In this document: one piece after another, positions 8,438 to 16,178 of the stretch
Layout: every line of letters begins with the position of its first letter
Numbering within the stretch: position 1 is the first letter of the stretch
Assembly (NCBI RefSeq): GCF_007678255.1
Contig: NZ_VEED01000005.1
Coordinates: forward strand, 186,001 to 250,000
Direction: 5' to 3'
Length of the DNA stretch: 64,000 nucleotides
Source: Bacillus sp. X1(2014)
GTDB taxonomy: Bacteria; Bacillota; Bacilli; Bacillales_B; DSM-18226
Program-made: the position numbers and the translations under genes
The notes under the pieces: model-generated
Seen by the model: the letters and a program-made list of their open reading frames with translations, nothing else
Databases searched by the model: none
Told to the model about the DNA's origin: nothing

Positions 8438-8932
8438 GTGAGTGTTAATCAAGTGTATGTCATTGCCACTTTCGAGAATTCCTTATTTATTGAGTTAGCT
8501 ATCTCTGAGATGGAACAAAAGGGGATACCTAAAGAAAAGATTCTAGCTGCCCCGCTCGATAAACGTTCGGAGCCCAGGCAGTTGTTTGATACGCTTCATC
8601 GAGCGGATGGTTTAAGCCTATTTGACGGTGCTGCAATGCTGGGGACTTGTTTCATGCTGCTCGGTGCCATTTACGGGTATGTCCTTAAATGGGGCCCGAT
8701 TATCTGGGGAATTATTGGTGCGGTCAGCGGGTTACTTTTAGGGTTTTTAATCAAAATGCTCCTTGTCAAAAATAAGCAGCGAGGGGCGAAGAGCATCACA
8801 GCGGAAATTGTTTTAATGATTCGCTGTGAAGAACATCAATGGGAAACGATTGAAAAGATTTTATGGGAAAATACTGCTTTGGGTATAACCAGAATAAATA
8901 ATGGGATCAGCCCTACGCTTAGCAAAAGTTAA
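8438..8932 (+). CDS. Hypothetical membrane protein
   Basis: This 164-residue protein starts with GTG three bases after the previous stop; a second GTG at 8453 is equally possible, since neither has a clear ribosome site. Residues 1-60 look like a small alpha/beta domain (VYVIATFENSLFIELAISEM), reminiscent of the ferredoxin-like regions of YflT-type stress proteins. Two membrane helices follow (about 70-115), then a charged tail. Function is unknown. Tight coupling with the upstream duplicated membrane protein suggests they act together. Confidence 0.7.
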   Translation: MSVNQVYVIATFENSLFIELAISEMEQKGIPKEKILAAPLDKRSEPRQLFDTLHRADGLSLFDGAAMLGTCFMLLGAIYGYVLKWGPIIWGIIGAVSGLLLGFLIKMLLVKNKQRGAKSITAEIVLMIRCEEHQWETIEKILWENTALGITRINNGISPTLSKS

Positions 8933-9167
8933 GGTGCAAAGGCACAAATTTTTTTCCTTTTCTTGATCATTTGTCAAGAAAGTGAATTTTTTAGCACAAA
9001 GTAATCCAGTTTTCGGCATATTCCGAAAAACGCTTTAGGATTAATTGTCATAAGCATCATGAAGATGGTATAAAGTGTCGATATTTGATGGCGAAAACTA
9101 GTTACTTGTAGGCGCTTTCAATTGATAAACTTTTAAGTACATAGTTCAAATATTAAGGAGTTCAGTG

Positions 9168-9335
9168 ATGATGACTAACGACGATCTTTTTGTACAAATC
9201 GAAAATTTGAGAAATAATATGATAAGAGTGGGGCTATCGAAAGGTTTAAATTCAGTGGAAACTGTAAAACTAAGCGAAAGACTTGATAAGTTAATTAACT
9301 TACAAATGGGGTTATTTACAAAGATTTCTGCTTGA
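9168..9335 (+). CDS. Spo0E-like aspartyl-phosphate phosphatase
   Basis: A 55-residue gene behind TTAAGGAG encodes a two-helix protein of the Spo0E family. The hallmark helix-1 motif IENLRNNMIRVG and helix-2 motif SERLDKLINL, with the catalytic SxxLD core, are present. Members dephosphorylate Spo0A~P or other response regulators and delay sporulation. A cre-like sequence (9106-9121, one mismatch) lies about 50 bases upstream. ATG codons at 9168 and 9171 are both possible starts. The gene is easily missed because of its size, but the motif match and flanking terminator support it. Confidence 0.85.
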   Translation: MMTNDDLFVQIENLRNNMIRVGLSKGLNSVETVKLSERLDKLINLQMGLFTKISA

Positions 9336-9386
9336 ATGCATAATGGATTTAGCCGATAAAATAGGATGCCACTATTATCATCGCGT

Positions 9387-9432
9387 AAAAAAAGCGTACA
9401 AGTCCTCTGTAGAGGTCTTATACGCTTTTTTT
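9387..9432. terminator. Bidirectional terminator after Spo0E-like gene
   Basis: A stem of 12 bp (9387-9398 with 9421-9432) with an A tract on the left and a T tract on the right separates two convergent genes. Confidence 0.85.
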
Positions 9433-9450
9433 ACTGAAAGCTGAAAGCTG

Positions 9451-9804
9451 CTAATACGGGTAGCCTCCATATGGATAGGCAGTTGGATAGGTTACAGGTG
9501 TTGGATATGGATATGGGGCTGGATAAGGTGTTGGGTATGATACTGGATAGGGATATGGGTAAGCCCCTCCAGACAAGGCACCGGCAGTTAGACCTCCGAT
9601 CAATCCGCCGACGAATGGTGAGCCATAGCCACCGTGAAAACCTCCATGAAACCCGCCATGGTGTCCACCGTGGTAGACATCAGGATGTCCACCGTGGTGC
9701 CCTTCGTGATGTCCATCCATTCCACCATGTCCACCATGTCCGCCCATTCCACCGTGACCACCATGTCCGCCATGATGGCCGCCGTCGTGAAATCCTCCCA
9801 TCAT
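9451..9804 (-). CDS. His/Gly-rich protein with Tyr/Pro-rich tail (possible spore-coat protein)
   Basis: The 117-residue product has no recognised domain. Residues 1-60 are built from GGH, GGHH and GGFH units with 17 histidines. A short hydrophobic Gly/Ala stretch follows (about 62-80), then a tail of YPxP repeats to the C-terminus. Such composition is typical of cross-linked spore-coat or metal-binding proteins. A sigma-K-like -10 (CATATGTTA, 9831-9839 on the minus strand) lies 27 bases before the start, and AAAGGAG precedes it. A coat or metal-buffering role is inference from composition and promoter. Confidence 0.75.
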   Translation of the reverse strand: MMGGFHDGGHHGGHGGHGGMGGHGGHGGMDGHHEGHHGGHPDVYHGGHHGGFHGGFHGGYGSPFVGGLIGGLTAGALSGGAYPYPYPVSYPTPYPAPYPYPTPVTYPTAYPYGGYPY

Positions 9805-9830
9805 AATACATACATCTCCTTTTTAGTTAT

Positions 9831-9839
9831 TAACATATG
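9831..9839 (-). promoter_or_regulatory. Possible sigma-K -10 element of His-rich gene
   Basis: CATATGTTA fits the CATAnnnTA -10 consensus of the late mother-cell sigma factor. A matching -35 AC at the proper distance is not clear. Confidence 0.4.
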
Positions 9840-10011
9840 ATTGTTGAGGGTAACCTTGGAATTTAGAATGATTACCAGTAGTACTGTATGCATGATATTC
9901 GTCTAATGAATGGGCGCTGCATGAATTTCATGTCTGTTAAGATTCAATCACTATCCTATTTCTTGCTATACTAATAGGTAAATAATGTGAATGAGGGAGG
10001 GGTTTTAGTGT

Positions 10012-10653
10012 ATGAAAATAAAGGTCATCATTGCGGATGATAACTCATTTATTCGAGAGGGTCTGAAAATTATTTTATCTACTTACGAGGAATTTGCCGT
10101 GCTCGACACCGTGAGTGATGGGAAGAAGGCAGTCGATTACTGTCTAGCCCATGAAGTCGATCTTGCCTTGCTCGATGTACGCATGCCCAATATGAACGGC
10201 GTGGAAGCAACGAAGCTGATAGCTGAGCAAACAAGCACCAAGCCGATTATTTTAACGACCTTTGATGATGATGAGTTTATTCTTGAGGCCATCAAAAATG
10301 GGGCCAAAGGCTATTTGTTAAAAAATAATGACCCTGAACAAATCCGGGAAGCGATGAAGAGTATATTCCACGGAAACAGCATTCTTCAGGATGTCATTTT
10401 TGAAAAAATAAAGGCCAATTTGTCGCCCGCTAATAATGCTGCTGAAACAAAAATCGACCTCACACAGTTTACCGAACGAGAACGTGATATCCTGTCATTG
10501 ATTGCGAAGGGATATTCCAATAAAGCCATCTCCAAAGAATTATTTATCTCAGAAGGGACAGTCGCGAATTACATTACATCTATTTTAGGAAAGACAGGTC
10601 TAGAGCACCGAACCCAAATCGCGATTTACTACCTCACCGGGAAAGTCGATTAA
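10012..10653 (+). CDS. NarL/LuxR-type response regulator (LnrK-like)
   Basis: This 213-residue regulator has a receiver domain (1-120) with the acidic pair D9/D10, phospho-acceptor D55 in LALLDVRMPN and the conserved Lys near residue 105 (GYLLKNN). A GerE/LuxR helix-turn-helix follows at the C-terminus (FTERERDILSLIAKGYSNKA). It starts at ATG behind GGGAGGGG. The histidine kinase gene begins one base after its stop, and an ABC-2 exporter follows. The set resembles B. subtilis LnrJK-LnrLMN (linearmycin/lipid-antibiotic response), but with regulator before kinase. It probably activates the exporter genes when kinase senses membrane stress. Confidence 0.92.
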   Translation: MKIKVIIADDNSFIREGLKIILSTYEEFAVLDTVSDGKKAVDYCLAHEVDLALLDVRMPNMNGVEATKLIAEQTSTKPIILTTFDDDEFILEAIKNGAKGYLLKNNDPEQIREAMKSIFHGNSILQDVIFEKIKANLSPANNAAETKIDLTQFTERERDILSLIAKGYSNKAISKELFISEGTVANYITSILGKTGLEHRTQIAIYYLTGKVD

Positions 10654-10654
10654 G

Positions 10655-11779
10655 ATGGAGATTTGGATTATTTTAACGAAGACGATCTTGCTTGTGTATA
10701 TCGCGATTCAATGTGCACAAGCAAATGTCAGCCATATCTCCTGGGTGGTCCTTGCGTTTTTGGTTTATTTTTGCGCCAATATTACCATTTATATTTTAAA
10801 AAATGCCACGATGCAAAGGGGCCTGTTTGTCCTGTCCATTGGTATTTTGACTGTTGCCTATCTATGTGTAAATCCTTTGTTTAGCTTGCTGCTGCCACTT
10901 ACGATTGTCGAGCTGGCGGCCAGTTTTACAGACAAGAAACTTACCTTTTTGTTGCTATCCTTGCTTCCAATCCTATATATAAAGGCATCGCTGCAGCCGA
11001 TATACGGCTTAGCGGCTGGTGTTTCTTTTATGATTTTTTCAATCACATCCATTTATGGAGAGAAATTGATGAAAAATGAAGTTCAAATCGATTCGATGAG
11101 AAAACAGCTCCAGAAACTAACCAAACATATTCATGAAAATAGCGAATACATAAGGCAAACAGAATACACTGTTAAATTAGAGGAGCGCAATCGCATTTCA
11201 CAAGAAATCCATGATAAAATTGGCCACTCGATGACGGGTGCTCTTTTTCAAATGGAAGCGGCAAAACGGCTGGTAAAGACAGATCAACATAAAGCAATCG
11301 AGCTCCTCCAAAATGCCATCAATATTTCCAAAGATGGGATTGAAAACATCCGCCTGACCTTAAAAAATATGAAACCTCCGACAGAACAAGTGGGAATTCA
11401 CCGCCTGAAGCTGTTGATTGATGATTTTAACGCCAAACAGCCAATCAAAACCGTCCTTACCCATGAAGGCAATCTAGATATTATTACACCGATTCAATGG
11501 AAAATCCTCCATGAAAATGCCACGGAGGCATTGACGAACGCCATGAAATATTCTCATGCCACACAAGTGTCAGTCGATCTAAAGGTCCTAAATAAGATGA
11601 TTCGAGTTGAAGTAAAGGATAATGGGACGGGAACGGAGATCATCAAAAAAGGTCTAGGCATTATTGGGATGGAAGAGCGGACGGCCGCTGTCAATGGAAA
11701 GATCATTGTTGACAGCACCCATGGATTCTCCGTCACCACGCTTCTGCCTTTGGGTCCATCCCGCATTAACGGGCAGTAA
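10655..11779 (+). CDS. Sensor histidine kinase, HisKA_3/NarX type (LnrJ-like)
   Basis: The product is a 374-residue membrane kinase. About five hydrophobic segments fill residues 5-135 with very short external loops, as in intramembrane-sensing kinases. A coiled linker leads to the HisKA_3 box with phospho-acceptor H186 (RISQEIHDKIGHSM). The HATPase domain shows an N box (ENATEALTNAMKYSH), DNGTG and GLGIIGMEER. One base separates it from the regulator gene, so expression is coupled. Short-loop sensors usually detect compounds acting in the membrane, which fits the exporter downstream. The signal is not known. Confidence 0.92.
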   Translation: MEIWIILTKTILLVYIAIQCAQANVSHISWVVLAFLVYFCANITIYILKNATMQRGLFVLSIGILTVAYLCVNPLFSLLLPLTIVELAASFTDKKLTFLLLSLLPILYIKASLQPIYGLAAGVSFMIFSITSIYGEKLMKNEVQIDSMRKQLQKLTKHIHENSEYIRQTEYTVKLEERNRISQEIHDKIGHSMTGALFQMEAAKRLVKTDQHKAIELLQNAINISKDGIENIRLTLKNMKPPTEQVGIHRLKLLIDDFNAKQPIKTVLTHEGNLDIITPIQWKILHENATEALTNAMKYSHATQVSVDLKVLNKMIRVEVKDNGTGTEIIKKGLGIIGMEERTAAVNGKIIVDSTHGFSVTTLLPLGPSRINGQ

Positions 11780-11820
11780 GGTCCCCTAACTGCCCGTAAA
11801 AGCCCGATTGGTTCAGCTAA

Positions 11821-11855
11821 CAATCAGTGGGGATGGGAAAACTCCCCACTGATTG
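11821..11855 (+). terminator. Hairpin after the kinase gene
   Basis: A perfect 13-bp stem (11821-11833 with 11843-11855) around a nine-base loop lies 40 bases after the kinase stop. No long T tract follows, so it may be a partial terminator or an RNA-processing site. Confidence 0.55.
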
Positions 11856-11910
11856 AAGTTTCACCTTATGAACATCTCACGTTAACAATATGAATATTCT
11901 CATATGAAAG

Positions 11911-11949
11911 GAATGAACGATTGCACTTATGCGCGTTCATTCTTTTTCT
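11911..11949 (+). terminator. Second hairpin with T tract just before the ABC genes
   Basis: A 9-bp inverted repeat (11911-11919 with 11934-11942) is followed by a T-rich run. It lies about 40 bases before the ATPase start and could act as an attenuator between sensor and exporter genes. Confidence 0.5.
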
Positions 11950-11987
11950 ATATACTGGAAGCAGATAAACGAATTAGGGGTGAGAGG

Positions 11988-12926
11988 ATGAACGTTTTAG
12001 AAATTAAGAACTTAACGAAAAAATTCGCCGACTTTATTGCGGTTGATAATATGAGTTTAACTGTGGCTGAAGGTGAGATCTTTGGGTTTCTTGGTGCCAA
12101 TGGGGCTGGGAAAAGTACGACGATAAATATGATTGCGGGCCTGCTCCGCTGCAATGACGGAACGATAAATATTCTTGGTAAAAATAGTGCTAAATACAGC
12201 CGCTTTGCCAAAATGAATATTGGCATGGTCCCGCAGGATTTGGCGATCTATGAGGACATGACCGCTTATGAAAACGTGAAATTTTTTGCTGGACTTTACG
12301 GCCTGCGCGGTACCGAACTAAATGGGAGAGTCGAGGAGGCCCTTGAATTCGTCGGCCTCCAGGATAAACATAAAAGCTATCCAAAAAGTTTCTCAGGCGG
12401 GATGAAACGGCGACTAAATATCGCATGTGCGATTGCCCACCGCCCGAAGTTGATTATTATGGATGAACCAACGGTCGGGATTGACCCTCAATCCAGGAAC
12501 TATATTCTAACCTCGGTTCGCAAGTTAAATGAAATGGGCTGTACGATCATTTACACGAGCCACTATATGGAGGAAGTCGAGGAAATCTGTTCACGTATCG
12601 CCATCATTGATCATGGGAAAATCATTGCCGAAGGTACGAAGGAGCAGTTGAAGTCGATTATTACCAATACGAAGGATGTTTGGATTGAGGTCAAATCATC
12701 TGAAAAAGTGAACCTAGCGGCGATTAAAAGCATTCATGGCGTTGAAGCTGTTTCCGTCGATGAAAACATGATTAAAATCAACTCCGATACCGGGGTCAAT
12801 AACTTAAACAAAATCATTGAACACTTTATGAGCAGCCAGATTGAAATCCGCTCCTTACTAGAAAAGGCTCCTAACCTGGAGACGGTATTTTTAACATTAA
12901 CAGGCAGAAATTTGCGTGACCAATAA
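11988..12926 (+). CDS. ABC exporter ATP-binding protein (LnrL-like)
   Basis: This is a 312-residue ABC-2-type ATPase. Walker A is GANGAGKST, the signature SGGMKRR, Walker B LIIMDEPTVGID and the H loop YTSHYMEE. A C-terminal extension of about 90 residues follows the nucleotide-binding domain, as in drug and antibiotic exporters. The ATG at 11988 is preceded by AGGGGTGAGAGG; a longer frame from 11904 has no such site and overlaps a hairpin. It should power the two permeases encoded immediately downstream. Confidence 0.93.
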   Translation: MNVLEIKNLTKKFADFIAVDNMSLTVAEGEIFGFLGANGAGKSTTINMIAGLLRCNDGTINILGKNSAKYSRFAKMNIGMVPQDLAIYEDMTAYENVKFFAGLYGLRGTELNGRVEEALEFVGLQDKHKSYPKSFSGGMKRRLNIACAIAHRPKLIIMDEPTVGIDPQSRNYILTSVRKLNEMGCTIIYTSHYMEEVEEICSRIAIIDHGKIIAEGTKEQLKSIITNTKDVWIEVKSSEKVNLAAIKSIHGVEAVSVDENMIKINSDTGVNNLNKIIEHFMSSQIEIRSLLEKAPNLETVFLTLTGRNLRDQ

Positions 12927-12938
12927 GGGGGGGTTACT

Positions 12939-14051
12939 TTGAATATACTCAACATCGCATGGAAGGGAATTAAAACAGATTTCAGGGACACCCGAACGTT
13001 GTTTTTCATGTTAGCTTTTCCGATTGTATTAATGCTCGTCCTCGGAACAGCTTTGTCGAACACATTTACGACCAGTCTCCCTGTCGATGATATCGATATT
13101 TTATATAAAGATACAACGAAGGGTGAGTTTTTTCCTCATTTTATTAACGAGGTCGAAAAATCGGGTCTTCATTTTAAAAAAGCAACCGGCACAACTGATG
13201 GCGAAAACGAAGTAAAGCAAGGTACCTATGCTGGCTACGTGGAAGTAACCGATCAAGGAATTCAGCTCTATGTCAATAATGGGACCAGTATCGAAGGGAA
13301 TATCCTTCAAGGCATGCTTGCTTCGTTTGTCGATCAATACAATATCGCATCCGAAATTATTAAAGTGGCACCGGAAAAGCTGGAGAGTGCTTTTACACGT
13401 GAGAAGCCGGCTGATTATATCAAGGAGAACTCCCTGCTTCCCGATCAACAGCCCGGTTCGATGGATTATTATGCGATTGTGATCACAACAATGATTATTC
13501 TGTACGGGGCGATGTCGGCCAGCTCGTTAATTGTGAGCGAACGTGTACGAAAGACGGGTGACCGGCTAATCGCTTCACCGGTTCTAAAGAGTGAAATTTT
13601 CATAGGAAAAGTGCTCGGGAGTCTTGTCAGTAACAGCATTTGTATCGTTTTGGTCATCCTTTTTAGCAAACTCTTTTTCAAAGCCAATTGGGGCGATCAT
13701 TTAGGCTTGGTCTTCCTGGTGCTCCTGACAGAAGTGGTGTTTGCAGTCAGCATGGGAATTGGCGTCAGTTTCTTGGCAAAAACGAGTGCGGGTCCAAAAG
13801 TGATTATCATGTTATTTGCTCAATTAGCGTCCTTTTTTGGCGGAGCCTATTTTAAAATTGAGAATCCCGAGGGTATTTTTAAAATAATTACCGATCTCTC
13901 ACCGCTGACTTGGATGAATACAGCGTTGACAAAGATTATTTATACGAATGATTTTGAGGCGGCCATTCCGGCACTCACCATCAATCTAACCGGGGCGCTG
14001 CTATTCTTGCTCGTAGCGATCGTCTCATTGCAACGACGGGAGGGATTATAA
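12939..14051 (+). CDS. ABC-2 transporter permease (LnrM-like)
   Basis: The 370-residue permease starts with TTG behind AAGGGGGGG. It has the ABC-2 layout: one N-terminal helix (about 20-42), a large extracellular domain (about 45-165), then five or six helices. The conserved SSLIVSERVRKTGDRLIASPV segment is cut short here to its core SERVRKTGDRLIASP before helix 3. Its stop overlaps the start of the next permease by one base. The pair likely forms the membrane channel of an antibiotic or lipid exporter. Confidence 0.9.
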   Translation: MNILNIAWKGIKTDFRDTRTLFFMLAFPIVLMLVLGTALSNTFTTSLPVDDIDILYKDTTKGEFFPHFINEVEKSGLHFKKATGTTDGENEVKQGTYAGYVEVTDQGIQLYVNNGTSIEGNILQGMLASFVDQYNIASEIIKVAPEKLESAFTREKPADYIKENSLLPDQQPGSMDYYAIVITTMIILYGAMSASSLIVSERVRKTGDRLIASPVLKSEIFIGKVLGSLVSNSICIVLVILFSKLFFKANWGDHLGLVFLVLLTEVVFAVSMGIGVSFLAKTSAGPKVIIMLFAQLASFFGGAYFKIENPEGIFKIITDLSPLTWMNTALTKIIYTNDFEAAIPALTINLTGALLFLLVAIVSLQRREGL

Positions 14052-15196
14052 TGAAGGATATCCTTTGGTTAATTCAGAACACACTCCGTGTAACGTTTCG
14101 GAAAAAGAAAAACATTATAATGTACCTGTGTATGCCGTTAATTGGGATCTTCATTGCCCTGCTCGTCTATGGCGGTGATCAAAAGACGATCCTGCATGTC
14201 GGGATTGTTAATGAGGATCAAAGTGAGATTACTTCCGACACCATCGACTTTTTAAAGGGTTTAGAGAATGTGGAAATTTCGACAATTTCGACAGGGCAGG
14301 TCCAGGATAAAATCTCTTCTGGGAAATTAGATAGTGTGATTACCTTTGAAAAAGGGTATGCAGACAGCGTCTTAGAGGGGAAGCCTGATCATATCGAACT
14401 GACCTCCATCAAGGGGGCGGCCATTACCGCATACGTAAAATCTTATTTACATCAGTATATCGATAATATTGCGACAATTAGTTATGTTGCGGGCGGGAAT
14501 CAACAAACGTTTGAGCAGATGTATAGCGATTTTCAGCAAACGAACTATAAGCTCACGACTCATTCTCTAGAAGACGCTTCGAAAAATAAGAACATGACCA
14601 ACCAAACAATTGGCTTCTTGATCATGATCATGTTAATGTCAGCAGGGAATATGGCGGAGATCATTCTGTTGGAAAAAGAAAGCCGCACCTATTTTCGATT
14701 ATTATCGACACCGATTAATGCGCGGAAATACATCTTCTCAAATATTGTGGTCAACATGATTGTGATGGCGATCCAGGTGTTTATTACGTTAACCATCATG
14801 AAAGGGATTTTTCATATTGGCATGAACATGTCGTTTTGGTCCGCAGCCTTTGTGATGTTACTGTTTTCATTAATATCAGTCGGGATCTCGTTGGTGATTG
14901 TTTCTTTTTCCAACAACCGTAGTGCCGCTGCTGCCCTGCAAAATTTAATTATCACTCCGACCGTAATGCTTTCCGGCTGTTTCTGGCCGGTGGAAGTGAT
15001 GCCAAAATCCTTACAAAAAATTGCCGATTTCCTGCCGCAGCGATGGACTTTGGATACGTTAACAAAGCTGCAGGAAGGAAATGCGATGAGCGGCTTGTAT
15101 ATGAATTTCATCATCCTATTTGCCTTTGCTGCCGCATTTTTCTTGATTGCCATTTATCGGTTCAGCCGAAATCATACGACACAGAATTTTGTCTAG
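14051..15196 (+). CDS. ABC-2 transporter permease (LnrN-like)
   Basis: The 381-residue partner permease begins in a TAATG overlap with the previous stop. Topology matches its partner: helix at about 20-40, external domain to about 175, then membrane helices. ABC-2 hallmarks include ILLEKESRTYFRLLSTPI and a late PTVMLSGCFWPVEVMP segment. It is the last gene of the five-gene unit, which ends at a strong terminator. Export of an amphipathic antibiotic is inferred from gene order, not from the sequence alone. Confidence 0.9.
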   Translation: MKDILWLIQNTLRVTFRKKKNIIMYLCMPLIGIFIALLVYGGDQKTILHVGIVNEDQSEITSDTIDFLKGLENVEISTISTGQVQDKISSGKLDSVITFEKGYADSVLEGKPDHIELTSIKGAAITAYVKSYLHQYIDNIATISYVAGGNQQTFEQMYSDFQQTNYKLTTHSLEDASKNKNMTNQTIGFLIMIMLMSAGNMAEIILLEKESRTYFRLLSTPINARKYIFSNIVVNMIVMAIQVFITLTIMKGIFHIGMNMSFWSAAFVMLLFSLISVGISLVIVSFSNNRSAAAALQNLIITPTVMLSGCFWPVEVMPKSLQKIADFLPQRWTLDTLTKLQEGNAMSGLYMNFIILFAFAAAFFLIAIYRFSRNHTTQNFV

Positions 15197-15289
15197 TTAT
15201 ATTAAAATGTGACCGTTCAAAAGGAGACACAGAAAAAGTCTCTTAAAATTAGATTATGTTCAACAGGTTCTTATTTTTGGGTGAAATTT

Positions 15290-15335
15290 AAAAAAGGTAT
15301 AATTCCTCATTATAAAGAAGGATTATACCTTTTTT
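15290..15335 (+). terminator. Terminator of the lnr-like operon
   Basis: A 14-bp stem (15290-15303 with 15322-15335) ends in a run of seven T and follows the last permease gene. Confidence 0.88.
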
Positions 15336-15437
15336 TCTGTATAATTTTAGGTGCCAATTTTAAATAGGTCAGTGCTATGGTTAAAATCAGCAATGATTTA
15401 CAGCTCATATTTGGCTAATTATGATTTTTCCACTTAT

Positions 15438-15799
15438 CGGGAATGGAAGACACTTTCATTTCCCGTTCGGAAGATTTTTTCCTCTCATCGGGTAATGGAA
15501 GACACTATCATTTCCCGTTCGCCTGATTTTCTCCACTTATCGGGAAATGGAGGACACTTTCATTTCCCGTTCGCCTGATTTTTTGCACTTATCGGGAAAT
15601 GGAGGACACTTTCATTTCCCGTTCGCCTGATTTTTCCACTTATCAGGAAATGGAAGACACTTGCATTTACCGCTCGGAAGATTTTTTCCTCTCAACGGGT
15701 AATGGAAGACACTTTCATTTCCCGTTCGGAAGATTTTTTCCTCTCATCGGGTAATGGAAGACACTTTCATTTCCCGTACGGACCTTTTTTTCCTCTTAT
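15438..15799. repeat. Seven tandem 52-bp units, each a hairpin
   Basis: Units of 51 or 52 bp begin at 15438, 15489, 15541, 15593, 15644, 15696 and 15748. The typical unit opens with CGGGAAATG and contains its inverse CATTTCCCG 11 bases later, giving a 9-bp stem. A T-rich spacer of about 23 bases follows, in two versions (one with CGCCTGA, one with CGGAAGA). No gene fits: frames through it have no ribosome site and merely read the repeat. The remaining sequence from 15800 to 16000 is A/T-rich with no feature I can support. Confidence 0.9.
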
Positions 15800-16004
15800 C
15801 AGTAAATGGTGCACCTTTTCTTTTACAACCTCAAATGGGCGTTTTTTTGTTTCCTTTTGATATTATAAACAAAAATAGAAAAAGTTGGAATAGACGAAAA
15901 AAGTATATAGCAACAAGGAGGCACAAGGTATTTAATTCATTGATAATAATGATTCCGTGTTTATCAAAATAAAAAGGTATGGATGACAAATAAAAATTCA
16001 TAAA

Positions 16005-16038
16005 AAACCACGAAGCCTGTATTCTTCGAGTTTTTTTT
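16005..16038 (+). terminator. Small T-tailed hairpin upstream of cwlO-type gene
   Basis: CGAAG (16011-16015) pairs with CTTCG (16024-16028), followed by eight T. No gene that would end here is visible, so it may end repeat-derived transcripts or be chance. Confidence 0.4.
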
Positions 16039-16100
16039 CGACCCTTTCCATGAATTTTCTACATAACATTACAAATTCATTACATTTTCCCCAATTCCAT

Positions 16101-16117
16101 TGTTATTATTCTGTTAG
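16101..16117 (+). promoter_or_regulatory. Possible WalR box upstream of cwlO-type gene
   Basis: TGTTAT, five bases, TGTTAG fits the WalR direct-repeat consensus TGTWAH-N5-TGTWAH except for the last base. WalRK controls cwlO in B. subtilis, which makes the position meaningful. Confidence 0.5.
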
Positions 16118-16178
16118 AAAATTAAACTATAAATATATTAAAACGGAAAAATTTTCTTTTAGAAAAGGTGAGAATGGA

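Noticed and set aside
9106..9121. cre-like site upstream of the Spo0E-like gene
   Set aside because: One fixed position is wrong and the A/T-rich context makes chance matches common; kept only as a remark.
9471..9840. Plus-strand frames opposite the His-rich gene
   Set aside because: Mirror frames of a Gly/His-rich gene; no ribosome site, and the minus-strand gene has a clear start and composition.
15438..15799. Array considered as CRISPR
   Set aside because: Repeat and spacer parts both recur, units are palindromic and directly adjoining, and no cas gene is near.
15351..15972. Open frames of 72-75 codons through the 52-bp array
   Set aside because: They only read the repeat units in one phase, have no ribosome site and show no protein-like composition.
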